Shown one piece after another: positions 37,101 through 46,213 of a DNA stretch of 64,000 bases. How positions within the stretch are numbered: position 1 is the stretch's first letter; every line of letters begins with the position of its first letter. The DNA comes from Nipponacmea schrenckii (lineage: Eukaryota; Mollusca; Gastropoda; Lottiidae). The notes beneath the pieces are model-generated. The model was given only the letters and a program-made list of their open reading frames with translations. It had not been told where the DNA came from and made no database searches. The translations under genes were made by a program, and so were the position numbers. The stretch lies in NCBI GenBank assembly GCA_030562195.1, contig JAUJPP010000012.1, forward strand, positions 22,382,001-22,446,000. Reading direction: 5' to 3'.

Positions 37101-38840
37101 TAACCAAGGAAACAGAAACATCTTTAAGTCGGAACAACATCTTACCCTCAGCCTGTTTAAAGACTTTACTAGCCTCGGGGTTTAAACATAATATTCTCTG
37201 TGAGGCGTCAATTAGGGATATTAAAATTCTTCTTAATTCTGTTTGAAACTGAAAAATATTATAAAGAATTATACAATACACGAAAATTGATTTAAGTCAA
37301 ATACTAGTATCTCCGAAAGTTTAAGTTTGTAAATAAAGTTACCCTCATAATGGCATAGATTTGTCAAATTTTCCCAAATGTTGACAAGAACTTAACCTTA
37401 AGCTGAGATATAAATTCCTCCATTACAACTTATTACAAATTAAACGCTGGTCTCATTATTATTATTGGTGTGTAAATGCAATAGATCATGTGACCAACTG
37501 AATAAATGACGTTTAATTCTTATATTTATATATTTGATACTTTTATTAATACAAATTCACAGTTTCATATGAAATTGACACCAATCTTTGATGGCATCAT
37601 TGTTGTGCCTTGACAATATCATAGCGTCATAGTGACAAAGTATGGTTTATCTAAAATAAACGCCAGTTAGTGTAACTGGTTCATTGAAGGGAGTGATAGT
37701 AGAAATAAACATTGTCAAATTGTGTGTGCTTTTAATTGACTTCACCCTCCTTAACTGGGACTGATTAATCTCGATCTTTTAACCTTGATTGAACGACATC
37801 TATCCATACTTACATCTACGTTCACGTTACTATCATCAGATTGAGGCTCGACAGTAGACTTGGTTACCATGGCAGTGAAACGTTTTATTGTCTCCATATC
37901 AGGACTCTTTCTTTCCTCATTCTAATATAAAAAGAATTAAATCAAGTCGTAAAATAAGTGAACCTGGATGAAATATTCTGCTTGAAAAAGAATCATTTCA
38001 CTGTCAAATTTCCCTCATTGCACAAAGCAAGACTTGTTGTTTTTAGTCACCAGTAAGGTGTCATAAGATTGAATGCTAAACTTCTATATTGTATAATCAG
38101 GCCTTCTCATAATTAATAGTCGGAATTTCCCTCATTGCACAGAGCAAGACTTGTTGTTTTTTAGTAACACAATAATGAGTTGTATGATAGAAGCTAAACT
38201 GCTAGTAGGTATAACCCATATTACAATTTCTTTCCCGTACCGGTCGGCCTAATATATAAAAAATAAACCTGACTTGTTTTTAAACTAACATTTTGTTTAT
38301 CAGGATTTTCATATGGTGAGGGCTGTCGTCTTTTCTTTAACACCAAAATTTCATCTGAAAGAGAAACAAAAATATTTTTTGGACTTTTTGGAGTGACAAA
38401 TTGCTGTCTGTAGCAAATAGGACTATATTGTGCCCTCGAAAGTTCAGTAGAAGATTTTTTGGGTCATGCTGGCCACAAACAACTTACAAACAGATTGTGT
38501 AAATTCTCCTGATTGTACATTTAAAGGCTAGACTGTTGAGTCTAATCTAAAAAGCAAAATTTCAGTAACTAAACAAATAATAACCATTGTCTTTTACTCC
38601 TTCAGCGCCAAGCGAAGCTCCTTCAGCCAAGACTTTCCCAGTTCTGGCTAGGACTAACTTATGATACAGAGACAGCTTCATGCTTTCTGCTGAATTGTGA
38701 AAACGATCCAGACATTTCACTTTTGCTTTATCGACTGTCAAGTCAGGGTGTAGATCTAAAATCAAGTCGATGCCGGCCATATTCGTGAATCGAACCCTCA
38801 TGTTGGAAGGAGGGAATATACACGAATCTGTAACAACCAT
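34161..38840 (-). CDS. UBAC1: UBAC1 / KPC2, ubiquitin-associated domain protein
   Basis: Non-catalytic partner of the RNF123 (KPC1) ubiquitin ligase in vertebrates, linking substrates to the proteasome. Minus-strand exons: 38840-38585, 38354-38290, 37921-37814, 37248-37146, 36712-36601, 36467-36356, 35135-34997, 34318-34161; phases agree at every junction. The product is about 350 residues against about 405 in human. A UBL-like N-terminus (residues 1-100) is followed by [14 protein letters not shown], a UBA domain ([19 protein letters not shown], about 188-225), then the end of a second UBA (CEWLLGDRK), the NPTVQLGL segment and the C-terminal [18 protein letters not shown] block. The start is ATG at 38840, fitting family length. 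About 50 residues before CEWLLGDRK, most of UBA2, are not found between 36356 and 35135. Identity is firm; completeness is not. Confidence 0.93.
34334..34500. repeat. 51-bp tandem repeat from a SINE tail
   Basis: Three to four units of 'ggagttttatatcctactgt' plus 'tctgtatcttattgg'. This is the minus-orientation tail of SINE family 1 grown in tandem, lying right next to the acceptor of the last UBAC1 exon (34318). Confidence 0.85.
34605..34800 (-). mobile_element. SINE family 1 copy, body
   Basis: 'aaagagttttaagtcctact', 'gcatgcagtgttcaatgagg', 'ttgcgatttccaactgt', 'tgtcccatcccaacgataag': the reverse complement of the family body, in a UBAC1 intron. Confidence 0.78.
34808..34945 (-). mobile_element. 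SINE family 2, internally deleted copy
   Basis: The 'agaaagaaacaactatattt' start is joined directly to the 'cgacattttcaacatatcca' end, so the central 'ctaccagctgg' block is missing. Confidence 0.7.
35304..35812. repeat. 86-bp minisatellite in UBAC1, about 6 copies
   Basis: Units contain gctgaatgttagacaggacc and gtattggacctaattctgac, repeating at 35307, 35393, 35478, 35565, 35651 and 35735. It lies in the intron where the UBA2 exon would be expected. Confidence 0.95.
36243..36335 (-). mobile_element. SINE family 1 tail fragment
   Basis: 'aaatgaatgagttttacatc', 'ttctgcatcttatgggctaa', 'aagacagacagaatgcaata': minus orientation, in the same UBAC1 intron. Confidence 0.7.
36925..37060 (-). mobile_element. 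SINE family 2 fragment
   Basis: 'gatcctttctaccagctggt', 'cttggcattgatctttccca', 'gagtgaagatgacttattca', in the UBAC1 intron between exons 37248-37146 and 36712-36601. Confidence 0.72.
37985..38200 (+). mobile_element. Two SINE family 1 tail fragments in tandem
   Basis: 'aatttccctcattgcaca' followed by 'agcaagacttgttgttttta' occurs twice, about 130 bp apart. A short local duplication within a UBAC1 intron. Confidence 0.6.
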
Positions 38841-39404
38841 TTAGGATTCGAAATTCTCCCCTGAAATCAAATATTTCACATAAATTCTCGAAAAAGTTGA
38901 CTCAGATTTGTTGTTGTTGATATTTTTTGGGAAGATAACTCTTGTTGACTTCCGATTTCTCAAAGTGGGCGTGTATTTAATCCGAAACACTCTTATTTAG
39001 AAAGTAAGAACGTTTGGCCACCATAGTTTGAGTTAATATGATACTATATAGACAAGGGAGATAATGGATTTCTGACACGTAAAATTATCTCTTCCCAGAT
39101 CGACGCAAAAGGACTATGAGATGTCATAAAAAACGAGGAAAGGAATAAAGATATACTGTCCCTTATCACCGTGCACTCGATTTTCAAAATAAGGGTTAAA
39201 ACTATAGTTGGTTTTTTGATTACTACCCCACCCTCCCCTCTTTCTTAAGCGAGTCTTTGAAAAGGGTTTTAATGGTTACATCGTCTTAAACTAGTACATA
39301 TTTTGCCAGCTAGACCAGCTCGGGGGACTGAGGTTATATGTATATATTCATAAAGTCTCATTATTTGGAACAGGACGCTCATACATACAATTTGCTTCGT
39401 ATAT

Positions 39405-39805
39405 ATGATCATGACTGGAGGTGCCCTCTTTTAGGAAAGGGACATTTTGGTAGGCTGAAAGTCAATGGGCTGTGATCGGCGTATGTCACAGTAAGTTCAT
39501 GGTGGTTTGTTAGCTCAACCTAGCACCGCCCACATTATGGATGATCATGACTGAATATGGGTGGTCCTCCATATTTTGGTAGGCTGAAAGTCAATGGGCT
39601 GTGATCGGCGTATGTCACAGTAAGTTCATGGTGGTTTGTTAGCTCAACCTAGCACCGCCCACATTATGGATGATCATGACTGAATATGGGTGGTCCTCCA
39701 TATTTTGGTAGGTTGAAATTCACTACCCAAGTCAATGGGCGTGTGTCACAGTAAGTTCATGGTGGTTTGTTAGCCCAACCTTGCAACGCCCACATATCAC
39801 AATGG
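39405..39805. repeat. 129-bp tandem repeat, 3 copies
   Basis: 'attttggtaggctgaaagtc' recurs at 39444, 39573 and 39702. Units also share 'gtaagttcatggtggtttgt' and 'accgcccaca'. The third copy has a small deletion. Confidence 0.95.
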
Positions 39806-40129
39806 ACTATAAACAACCTTCAGGTCCTTCCAATTCCAAATGCTCTGGGTCAGAGCAAAACTAACACCCCCACTACCCCATGAAATGACAAATAGAACTA
39901 TATAGTGAATTTTATTTTAGTAACATAGATAAAGAAATATCACATTAAAACGTTCACACACCATAATATTCATTAATTTAAATCAATTTTACATGATCGA
40001 GATTTCTATGTCCGGTTATAAAAGCTAAGCCTCAAGCTCTTGGTTTGGTTTCTATAGAATGAGATTTCATTTGCATTCTTTCTTCACTGCCACAATCTAT
40101 TCTGCAAAAGGAATACAAAAGTTTCCTCC

Positions 40130-40205
40130 CCTTTTCGAATGTATCGGTCGTCTTCATCAGCCCACAAGGTGCAGAAAAGTAGGACGTAAAACTCCATTCA
40201 TTTCG
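40130..40205 (+). mobile_element. SINE family 1 tail fragment
   Basis: 'gtcttcatcagcccacaagg', 'gcagaaaagtaggacgtaaa' and 'actccattcatttcg', just past the stop codon of the minus-strand gene and possibly within its 3' UTR. Confidence 0.7.
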
Positions 40206-40292
40206 TTTAATTTTATTTCGAATGCATTGGATCAATGTAATCCGAACTAGTTCCAAGAAAGTGAATTTAGTTTAACTGTACACTGTTTCGGT

Positions 40293-43200
40293 TTAAAGAT
40301 AAGAAAATGGCCCCAGACTATGTGATTTTTCTCGTCTGTATCCCGAGATTGTATGTGATTTGTGTAAGCTGGTGCCCCGGGGAGAGTACGATCCCGGACC
40401 CGGTGTCGGCTCTGAAATGAGAAAGAATCCATTTATAAGAAATTATTCCAAACATATTTTCTATCCGCTGTGTTCAGTCTACAGGAGACATTGTTATGAC
40501 AGTCTAATTGAGTCATCGACAATGACGACTGAAATTGCTTGATAAAGACGGAAATACCTTCGTCGAAACGTCGCAAGTTATTTATTAAAGTAATTGTTAT
40601 CCATATAATTGTGTCAAGTTAATGACGACTAAAATGTCCCTCATTGCACACATCACGGGCTTAACAATAGTCCAGTCTAACCTTGAAACAGCCAGAGTTA
40701 TCTTTCCTTGGATATTTTACTTAGCGAATTAATAAGGTCAGAATGTAAAACTCGACGTAATTCAACAAAGGTGACCCTAATGATAACTCACCTGTATTGC
40801 CCCAGAGGATCGTGCCCTCTCGTCTAAACTGGTGGGTATAAGCTGGTTGTCTAGGGTGGGTCTGTCTATCGGCTGTCTGTCTATCGTAGTCTATCGGCGA
40901 TGGCATGTTTTCTATCCCTAAAAAATAAGAACAATACAACCCTGTACACTCTTTTTATGACCGTTTGTGAAGAAATCTAAGAAGATGTTTTCACTTCAAG
41001 GGATGATGACTGAGCGGGTCGCCATTGCCGTGTAACATATAAGTTATATATGGATATGTTACCTATTCGGGAAGTAGATGAAGTATTCTTTCGGACACCA
41101 ATAGTGTATGATGGAGCTCCATGTACGGTGTGCTGTTTCTGTCCAAGTAGGGGAGGTTGGGGGTAATGCGCCGGTGAGGGCCACTAAAATAAAAATAAAA
41201 GCATACATATAAAATTCGTTTTTTGGGGTGTCGAGGTGATAGCTAGAAAAAAGCTCTTTGATTTGAAGCTCATTTATATTTGGAAGGATCTGCACGCTTT
41301 CTATGTATATTCAAAGCAATCAAGTGCTCTTTATTATTCGTTGACCATCACATAGATCTTCCTTTCGGTTCATTTTCCATTCTGCCAGCACGCTTATACG
41401 TCTTGAGTCAAAATATTGCAAAGCTAACCCATTTACAAACGTAGTAGATATTATATACACACTATAGCCGCCCTGATCAGCACCTTTTACGAAAAGCTTC
41501 TCGAAAGATTTGAGCTACGAAAATAGATGTATATACTAAATTGAGTCTGCATTAAAATCAGGTTTATATTGCCATTTAAAAGGTGATTGTACCACATTTT
41601 AAGGAAGTCCTCGCTATCCGCCTGAAAAATATCAAACTCATTACTACGATTATTGAAAGATCAACCCAATTTTACCATTGTTGAAACGTTGTGAACATGA
41701 ACTTAAACGACAAAGTTCAATATAGTCAACTTTTACTAATTTGTATTTCAATGGAAAGTGCAACTCAACTCATCCCCCACCCCCTTACTGTAAATAACAT
41801 TTTGCAGACGTGACAACTTTTCCAATGTAACATTTCTTCCAAACTCCAGGAAGTTGTTCTCATGGAAGGTTTATCACGTGGGGAGAAAGTACAGGGCTTG
41901 TCCGTCCAAATCAATTCTTAACGGGGCTGATTTTTCGTCCAAACTAACTACTTTCGGGGTCGGTTTCGGGGGACTGTAAAACGTACTCTTTCCTTCACTA
42001 TCTGCCGAGTTCCTGAAAAGAAAATGTTCTCATATTGAACAGAAGTACATTTGGTCAGGATGGTATAAGATTCTATGGTTTCCGAAAGTCCCTCTATCAC
42101 GGGGGACAAAGTGCAATGCTGTCCAAGTTTCTTTTACGGGGCAGGCGTGGAGAGTCAAAAAAAATATTTGAATTTTAAAAAGACTTAATGGTTCCTTCAC
42201 TATGCTGCCGAGTTCCTGAAAAGAAAATGTTCTCATATTGAACAGAAGTACATTTGGTCAGGATGGTCCATAATAGATTCTTATGAGTTTCCCGAAAGAT
42301 CCCTCATGATCCACTAAACCACAAATGCTGTCTAATGCTGGCCTATATTGTTTTCTTGTTCATCGGGGACAAGGCCGTGGAGAAGTCAAATAAAAATATA
42401 TATAGAATTTTAAAAAGATATTTAATTGGTTACGAGAAATAGGATTGCTGGTAGGACCTCATACAGTTTTGAGCAAGCAATCTGAAAATGAATCTCACCT
42501 TGCAGATCGAGAAGCCAACCTGATAAGTTTAGCTGGGACTCTTTTGAATTGTCTGCCCCGGTCCCAATAGGTCGATTTATTTTCATCAGTACTGGACGGC
42601 AGACGAACGTGAGCACTGCCCTGGCTTGGTCGACTGTTTCTGGCTGAAGTATCTTCTTTGGTCACCTCACCTTCCGGTAGAGTCCCGAGATCGTGGTGTC
42701 TCTGCAACGCTTCGGTCCACTTCTGTTCCTCATCTGTATCGTCTTGCGTCTCCGTCAAATACGTTTGTTTCGGAACGTCGGAATGTTTGATAAATGAGTT
42801 CTCTTTCGATCCAACTTCGTCTAATTTAGGTTTATACTGCGACACGCTATCCAACGCCTCCGAGAACCCGTCCTCCGAATTAGCTTTTAGAAAACTGTGT
42901 TCCGGCTCTTTAGAGAAATTCTCTTGTGGCTCCGTATCGCCATTTTTAATTATTTGCGCCTTCAACGCGGCTAATTCGTTGGTTGAAGACAAACCATTGT
43001 CCACTTTTAAAGAATTGTCCGCAACGTTCCCACTTTCTGGGTTTTGCTCTGAAGCAGTGGGTGCGTTATCGGTAACATCCGGTGCAGATTGGTTCAACTC
43101 TGTGTTATTCCCTGGAGATCCTTGGACACCAGCTGGTGTTTTAACGTCATTAGCACCACTAGGTGTTATTTGAGGTTTGCTGATGTCCGTACTACTGATA

Positions 43201-45484
43201 GTGTCTCGTCCAAGACCGAAGACCATATCAGGCCGACCGGAAATGACGCTTGAAGCTGGTGTGACGAGGAACCGTCTTTGACTATCAGTTAGACTGGGAA
43301 GGAAGGTGTTGTTACGGTACGTCACACATGTTGTACTTCCGGTTTCCATATTCGGTATCAAGTCATGCAAGCATCTGAAAATAAATAAAACAGGAAGTTA
43401 GATATAGGCCTAAATCAGACCCTCCTCCCATCCATCCTCGAAAGCACTGACAAAGACTAATCTACCCCAACTCTCCTATCCTCTCAAACTACAATAGCCG
43501 TACTATTAGAAAACCCCATTTTGATTCCTTTAAGTGATCCCTTTAACTGGATATTTGATCGATTTGAATTTAAATTACAAAATCAAGGCAAAATGCCAAA
43601 TTAGTTTCAAAATATCGAACTTATCAAGTTATTTATATAGGATAGATCGAAATAAAGGTCACGGCTGATTTGGTTTACCATTTAAACACCTACTGGTGAT
43701 TTTTTGAGAAATGAATCCAGAAGATTTAGGCCTATGTAGTAGCCTATCGCACGAAGTTCCTTATATTAGTTCCTGATATTAGTTTGATTTACCAAGAATA
43801 CTTAGGACTCGTACCTTCATTGTTTCAAAATGATTTAAATGTTCATGTATTGTTTAATAGCCTATGTTAAATTAAGCCCCCCCCCCCCCACACACACACA
43901 TTCCGCCTCCACACCTTCATACCTCTGTCTAACGGTTGAGTCCTATTGCCATAACAACACAAGAGATATTGTAGGCCTACATAGGCGAAGTTAATTCGTT
44001 TTATTCTACAGTTACAAAACTACTTTGAATCAATTCCTTTTCAGTGTCGCCCATATAGATTGACTTGGACAGTATCTTAACCTAAGTCTTTAAAACCAAC
44101 CATCAGGTGATGATGACAATGTAGATTGTCGAAACGTTGTGTGAAATAAATTTAAGGAGTAGTATACCATAAAATTGTGTCCCGTTATTTGGTGTATTCT
44201 CTACCCCTAAATGTCGTTTAAGGATTAACCATAGAAATGCCTACTTTGCCTCGGATCCAACCCAATTGTTTTAAATGACCCTATAGAGGTGTCACATTTG
44301 CCCAGGACCTATTTTTTTCAAATACAGAATTAATATACTTACTTATTCAATAAGAACCTTCATTTCCTTTCAACTAACCACGAGTCCTAAATAGAATTAA
44401 TTTACACCGTTGTATTCGATCATGTAGTCGACAGTGTTCGCTCTATTCAATAAATGTTAAATCACCTTTCAAACGACTAATTTTATTGACGACTTGATCA
44501 CATTCGTGAAGCTTTTGTTTAAAATCCTTTTATAATCTCGCAAGAAATTCGATCCAATTTGTTCGATATAGGTATAGACTTCATATATATTTAGATAAAC
44601 ATAACTCAGGTTTAAAATTTGAATCGTTCTCTACTTGTCTTAACAATTAAACATACAGCCCACGAAAAAAACTAAACATGACGTTGGTTAAGAGTTTGTT
44701 TATGACTGGGTAGCTCGATTTCGGGATGTTTTATCCGTCGCTAGGAGAGTATGGGTTTATTGGATTAGCTACACTCTATAAACGGTTTAAGGATTACAGA
44801 TTAATGTATTGATAATGATTATTGGCTATTGATTTATAATAGTAATCTTTCGGGATTCCTCGACCATTTCCGTCATCAGTCGGAATTTACTAAGAGACAG
44901 CTTAGCAGTCACTGGAGGGAAAGCCGGGGTGTCTGGTTTTTAGCAATTCTTCCAAAAATATTTGTTTGATGTTTATTCTTTGCCAGCTTTTAGCAATGCC
45001 AGGGATTAGCATTCTATAAAAGACTCCCTGCCTCCCTTCTTCCTTACACATTTTTATCAAGCCTTTTAATGAAATGAAATGAATGGAGTTTTACGTCCTA
45101 CTCTTCTGCACCTTTTAATGAGCGATTACAGATATGCCTACTTAAAAACTTATAAACCCGCATGTCTTAGCAAAAATGGACCTAGTCAACATGAATGAAA
45201 TCTCTATAGCTCGTGACTGACAATACAATTTCTTATCACTTGTATTTAACCTCTATCAAAAGAGCGACTTGACTCCCTATTTATGTTTTAAAAAGGGGAG
45301 GTAATTAACGTAATGGTGTGCATTTAGGGGAAACACCACAGACTTCCGAAGATGACGACATTCGTGTCCTTAAATAGGAAAGTAAAATAAAGACGCGAGA
45401 GGTTCCGCACCTGCATGGTTCACTCACTGCCTGCCACGAAATTTGCCACAAGGTTTTGGAAACTCTCGACTGACAGCATCCCAT
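40293..45484 (-). CDS. PG-rich (SHIPPO/STPG-type) repeat protein, probably ciliary
   Basis: Minus-strand model: 45484-45411, 43374-42499, 42012-41952, 41183-41063, 40917-40792, 40411-40293, about 458 residues, phases 2, 2, 0, 1, 1 matched at each junction. The C-terminal exons hold three repeats of the form P-x-P-x-x-Y followed by a Y/H-T-x-x-x-R motif: PSPAHY with PSYTIGVRK, PSPIDY with PAYTHQFRRE, and PGPGSY with HTISGYRRE. That is the pattern of ODF3/STPG proteins of cilia and sperm tails. Residues 26-316 (exon 43374-42499) are Ser/Asn/Glu-rich and low in order. The proposed first exon starts MGCCQSR, a myristoylation/palmitoylation-type N-terminus; an in-frame ATG lies at 45511. It may be the counterpart of human STPG3, judged by repeat type and location. 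The first exon and the third exon's donor are the weakest parts. Confidence 0.68.
40520..40620. repeat. Relative of the foldback element arm
   Basis: 'gcttgataaagacgg', 'gaaacgtcgcaagttattta', 'taattgttatccatataa' matches the right arm of the element at 9051-9238 ('gcttgataacgac', 'gaaacgtcgcagaataaata', 'taattgttattccatataac'). Confidence 0.65.
41860..42430. repeat. About 200-bp segment, nearly three tandem copies, carrying an exon
   Basis: The block 'cgagttcctgaaaagaaaat' plus 'cagaagtacatttggtcagg' occurs at about 42006-42063 and 42209-42267. A third, more decayed partial copy follows to about 42430. The first carries the exon 42012-41952; the second carries a disabled version. Confidence 0.85.
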
Positions 45485-46213
45485 TTTTATGCCATTTGGG
45501 TGTATCGTCATAAAAAATGAGATACCTTAGCGGAAATCTGATCTAACACGAAAAAGACATTTCGGATTATAGTTGAATTAAATTAAGTTTATCTATATTT
45601 GACCGGGTTATAATTACTTTGAAGGTCGCAAGCTGTTGATTTCTAACCATTCTCCAATTTACATATACATTTTACTACGCCTTAAACAGGAAGATATATA
45701 TGTAAGTATAGTGTATGCATTTTGGGTACTTGACCTTCGCTAGTGAGGTCTTCTCAGTATTGGAACATCTTGGCTTGGAAGCACTTGTACATTCTGTGAG
45801 TGAATCCTTATTTTCTTTGAATCTTATGTGTACACAGTACGTAGTTGACGTTGTCTTGAACAGCAATATGTAAATACAGTATATGAATTTTGGGTACTTG
45901 ACCATCGTCAGTTATGTCTTCACAGTTTTGAAACGTCTTGGATAAACATGTAGTTCTACATTCCCGGAATCAGTGATCCCCATTTGGTTTTAAGAATCTA
46001 TTTTTGGTCCCCTTGTAGATATGATACGCTTCTTTGCTCTACCATATCTACGCACCGGACACAATATTCTCATTTTAAGCCTTCGTGCATGGCGTATTTC
46101 AGCGTCAGGTGCAGACGTGTGGGATGTAAAAATCATTTCGTTTCATTCTAAAATTTCAGCATCGTTGCAAAATTTTATCAATTTGATTATTGGCCATTAG
46201 AATAGAATCCAAG
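45485..46213. promoter_or_regulatory. Divergent intergenic region between gene 3 and the PhyH gene
   Basis: About 730 bases between two start codons that point apart, so both promoters must be here or in upstream introns. It holds an imperfect direct duplication (45693-45856 and 45865-45980, sharing 'attttgggtacttgacc' and 'gtc'-rich flanks), a SINE tail at 46085-46150, and a possible splice acceptor ('aaatttcag') near 46159 for a 5' UTR exon of the PhyH gene. No clear TATA box or RFX X-box was seen. Confidence 0.5.
45693..45980. repeat. Imperfect direct duplication, about 165 bp x 2
   Basis: Both copies contain 'ttttgggtacttgacc', a 'cttctcag/cttcacag' segment and 'tctacatt/tgtacatt' followed by 'gtgaatcc/cagtgatcc'. 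Confidence 0.65.

Larger units (their letters stand above)
38841..40292. other. Spacer upstream of UBAC1
   Basis: Contains the UBAC1 promoter side (38841 onward; no TATA box or clear CpG cluster seen) and the presumed 3' UTR of the next minus-strand gene. A possible minus-strand AATAAA lies at about 40212-40217, 75 bases past that gene's stop. The 129-bp tandem repeat fills 39405-39805. Confidence 0.65.

Noticed and set aside
37855..37885. RFX X-box-like 'ggttaccatggcagtg'
   Set aside because: It lies inside a UBAC1 coding exon and encodes AMVTK; no reason to call it regulatory.
42658..43173. 171-codon plus-strand open frame
   Set aside because: Antisense to the long exon of the SHIPPO-type gene, whose splice sites and phases fit; the antisense frame has no exon signals.
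44100..44150. Functional hammerhead ribozyme
   Set aside because: The hairpin and GAAAC are present, but the expected C at the start of the CUGAUGA core is G, which would abolish the core pairing.
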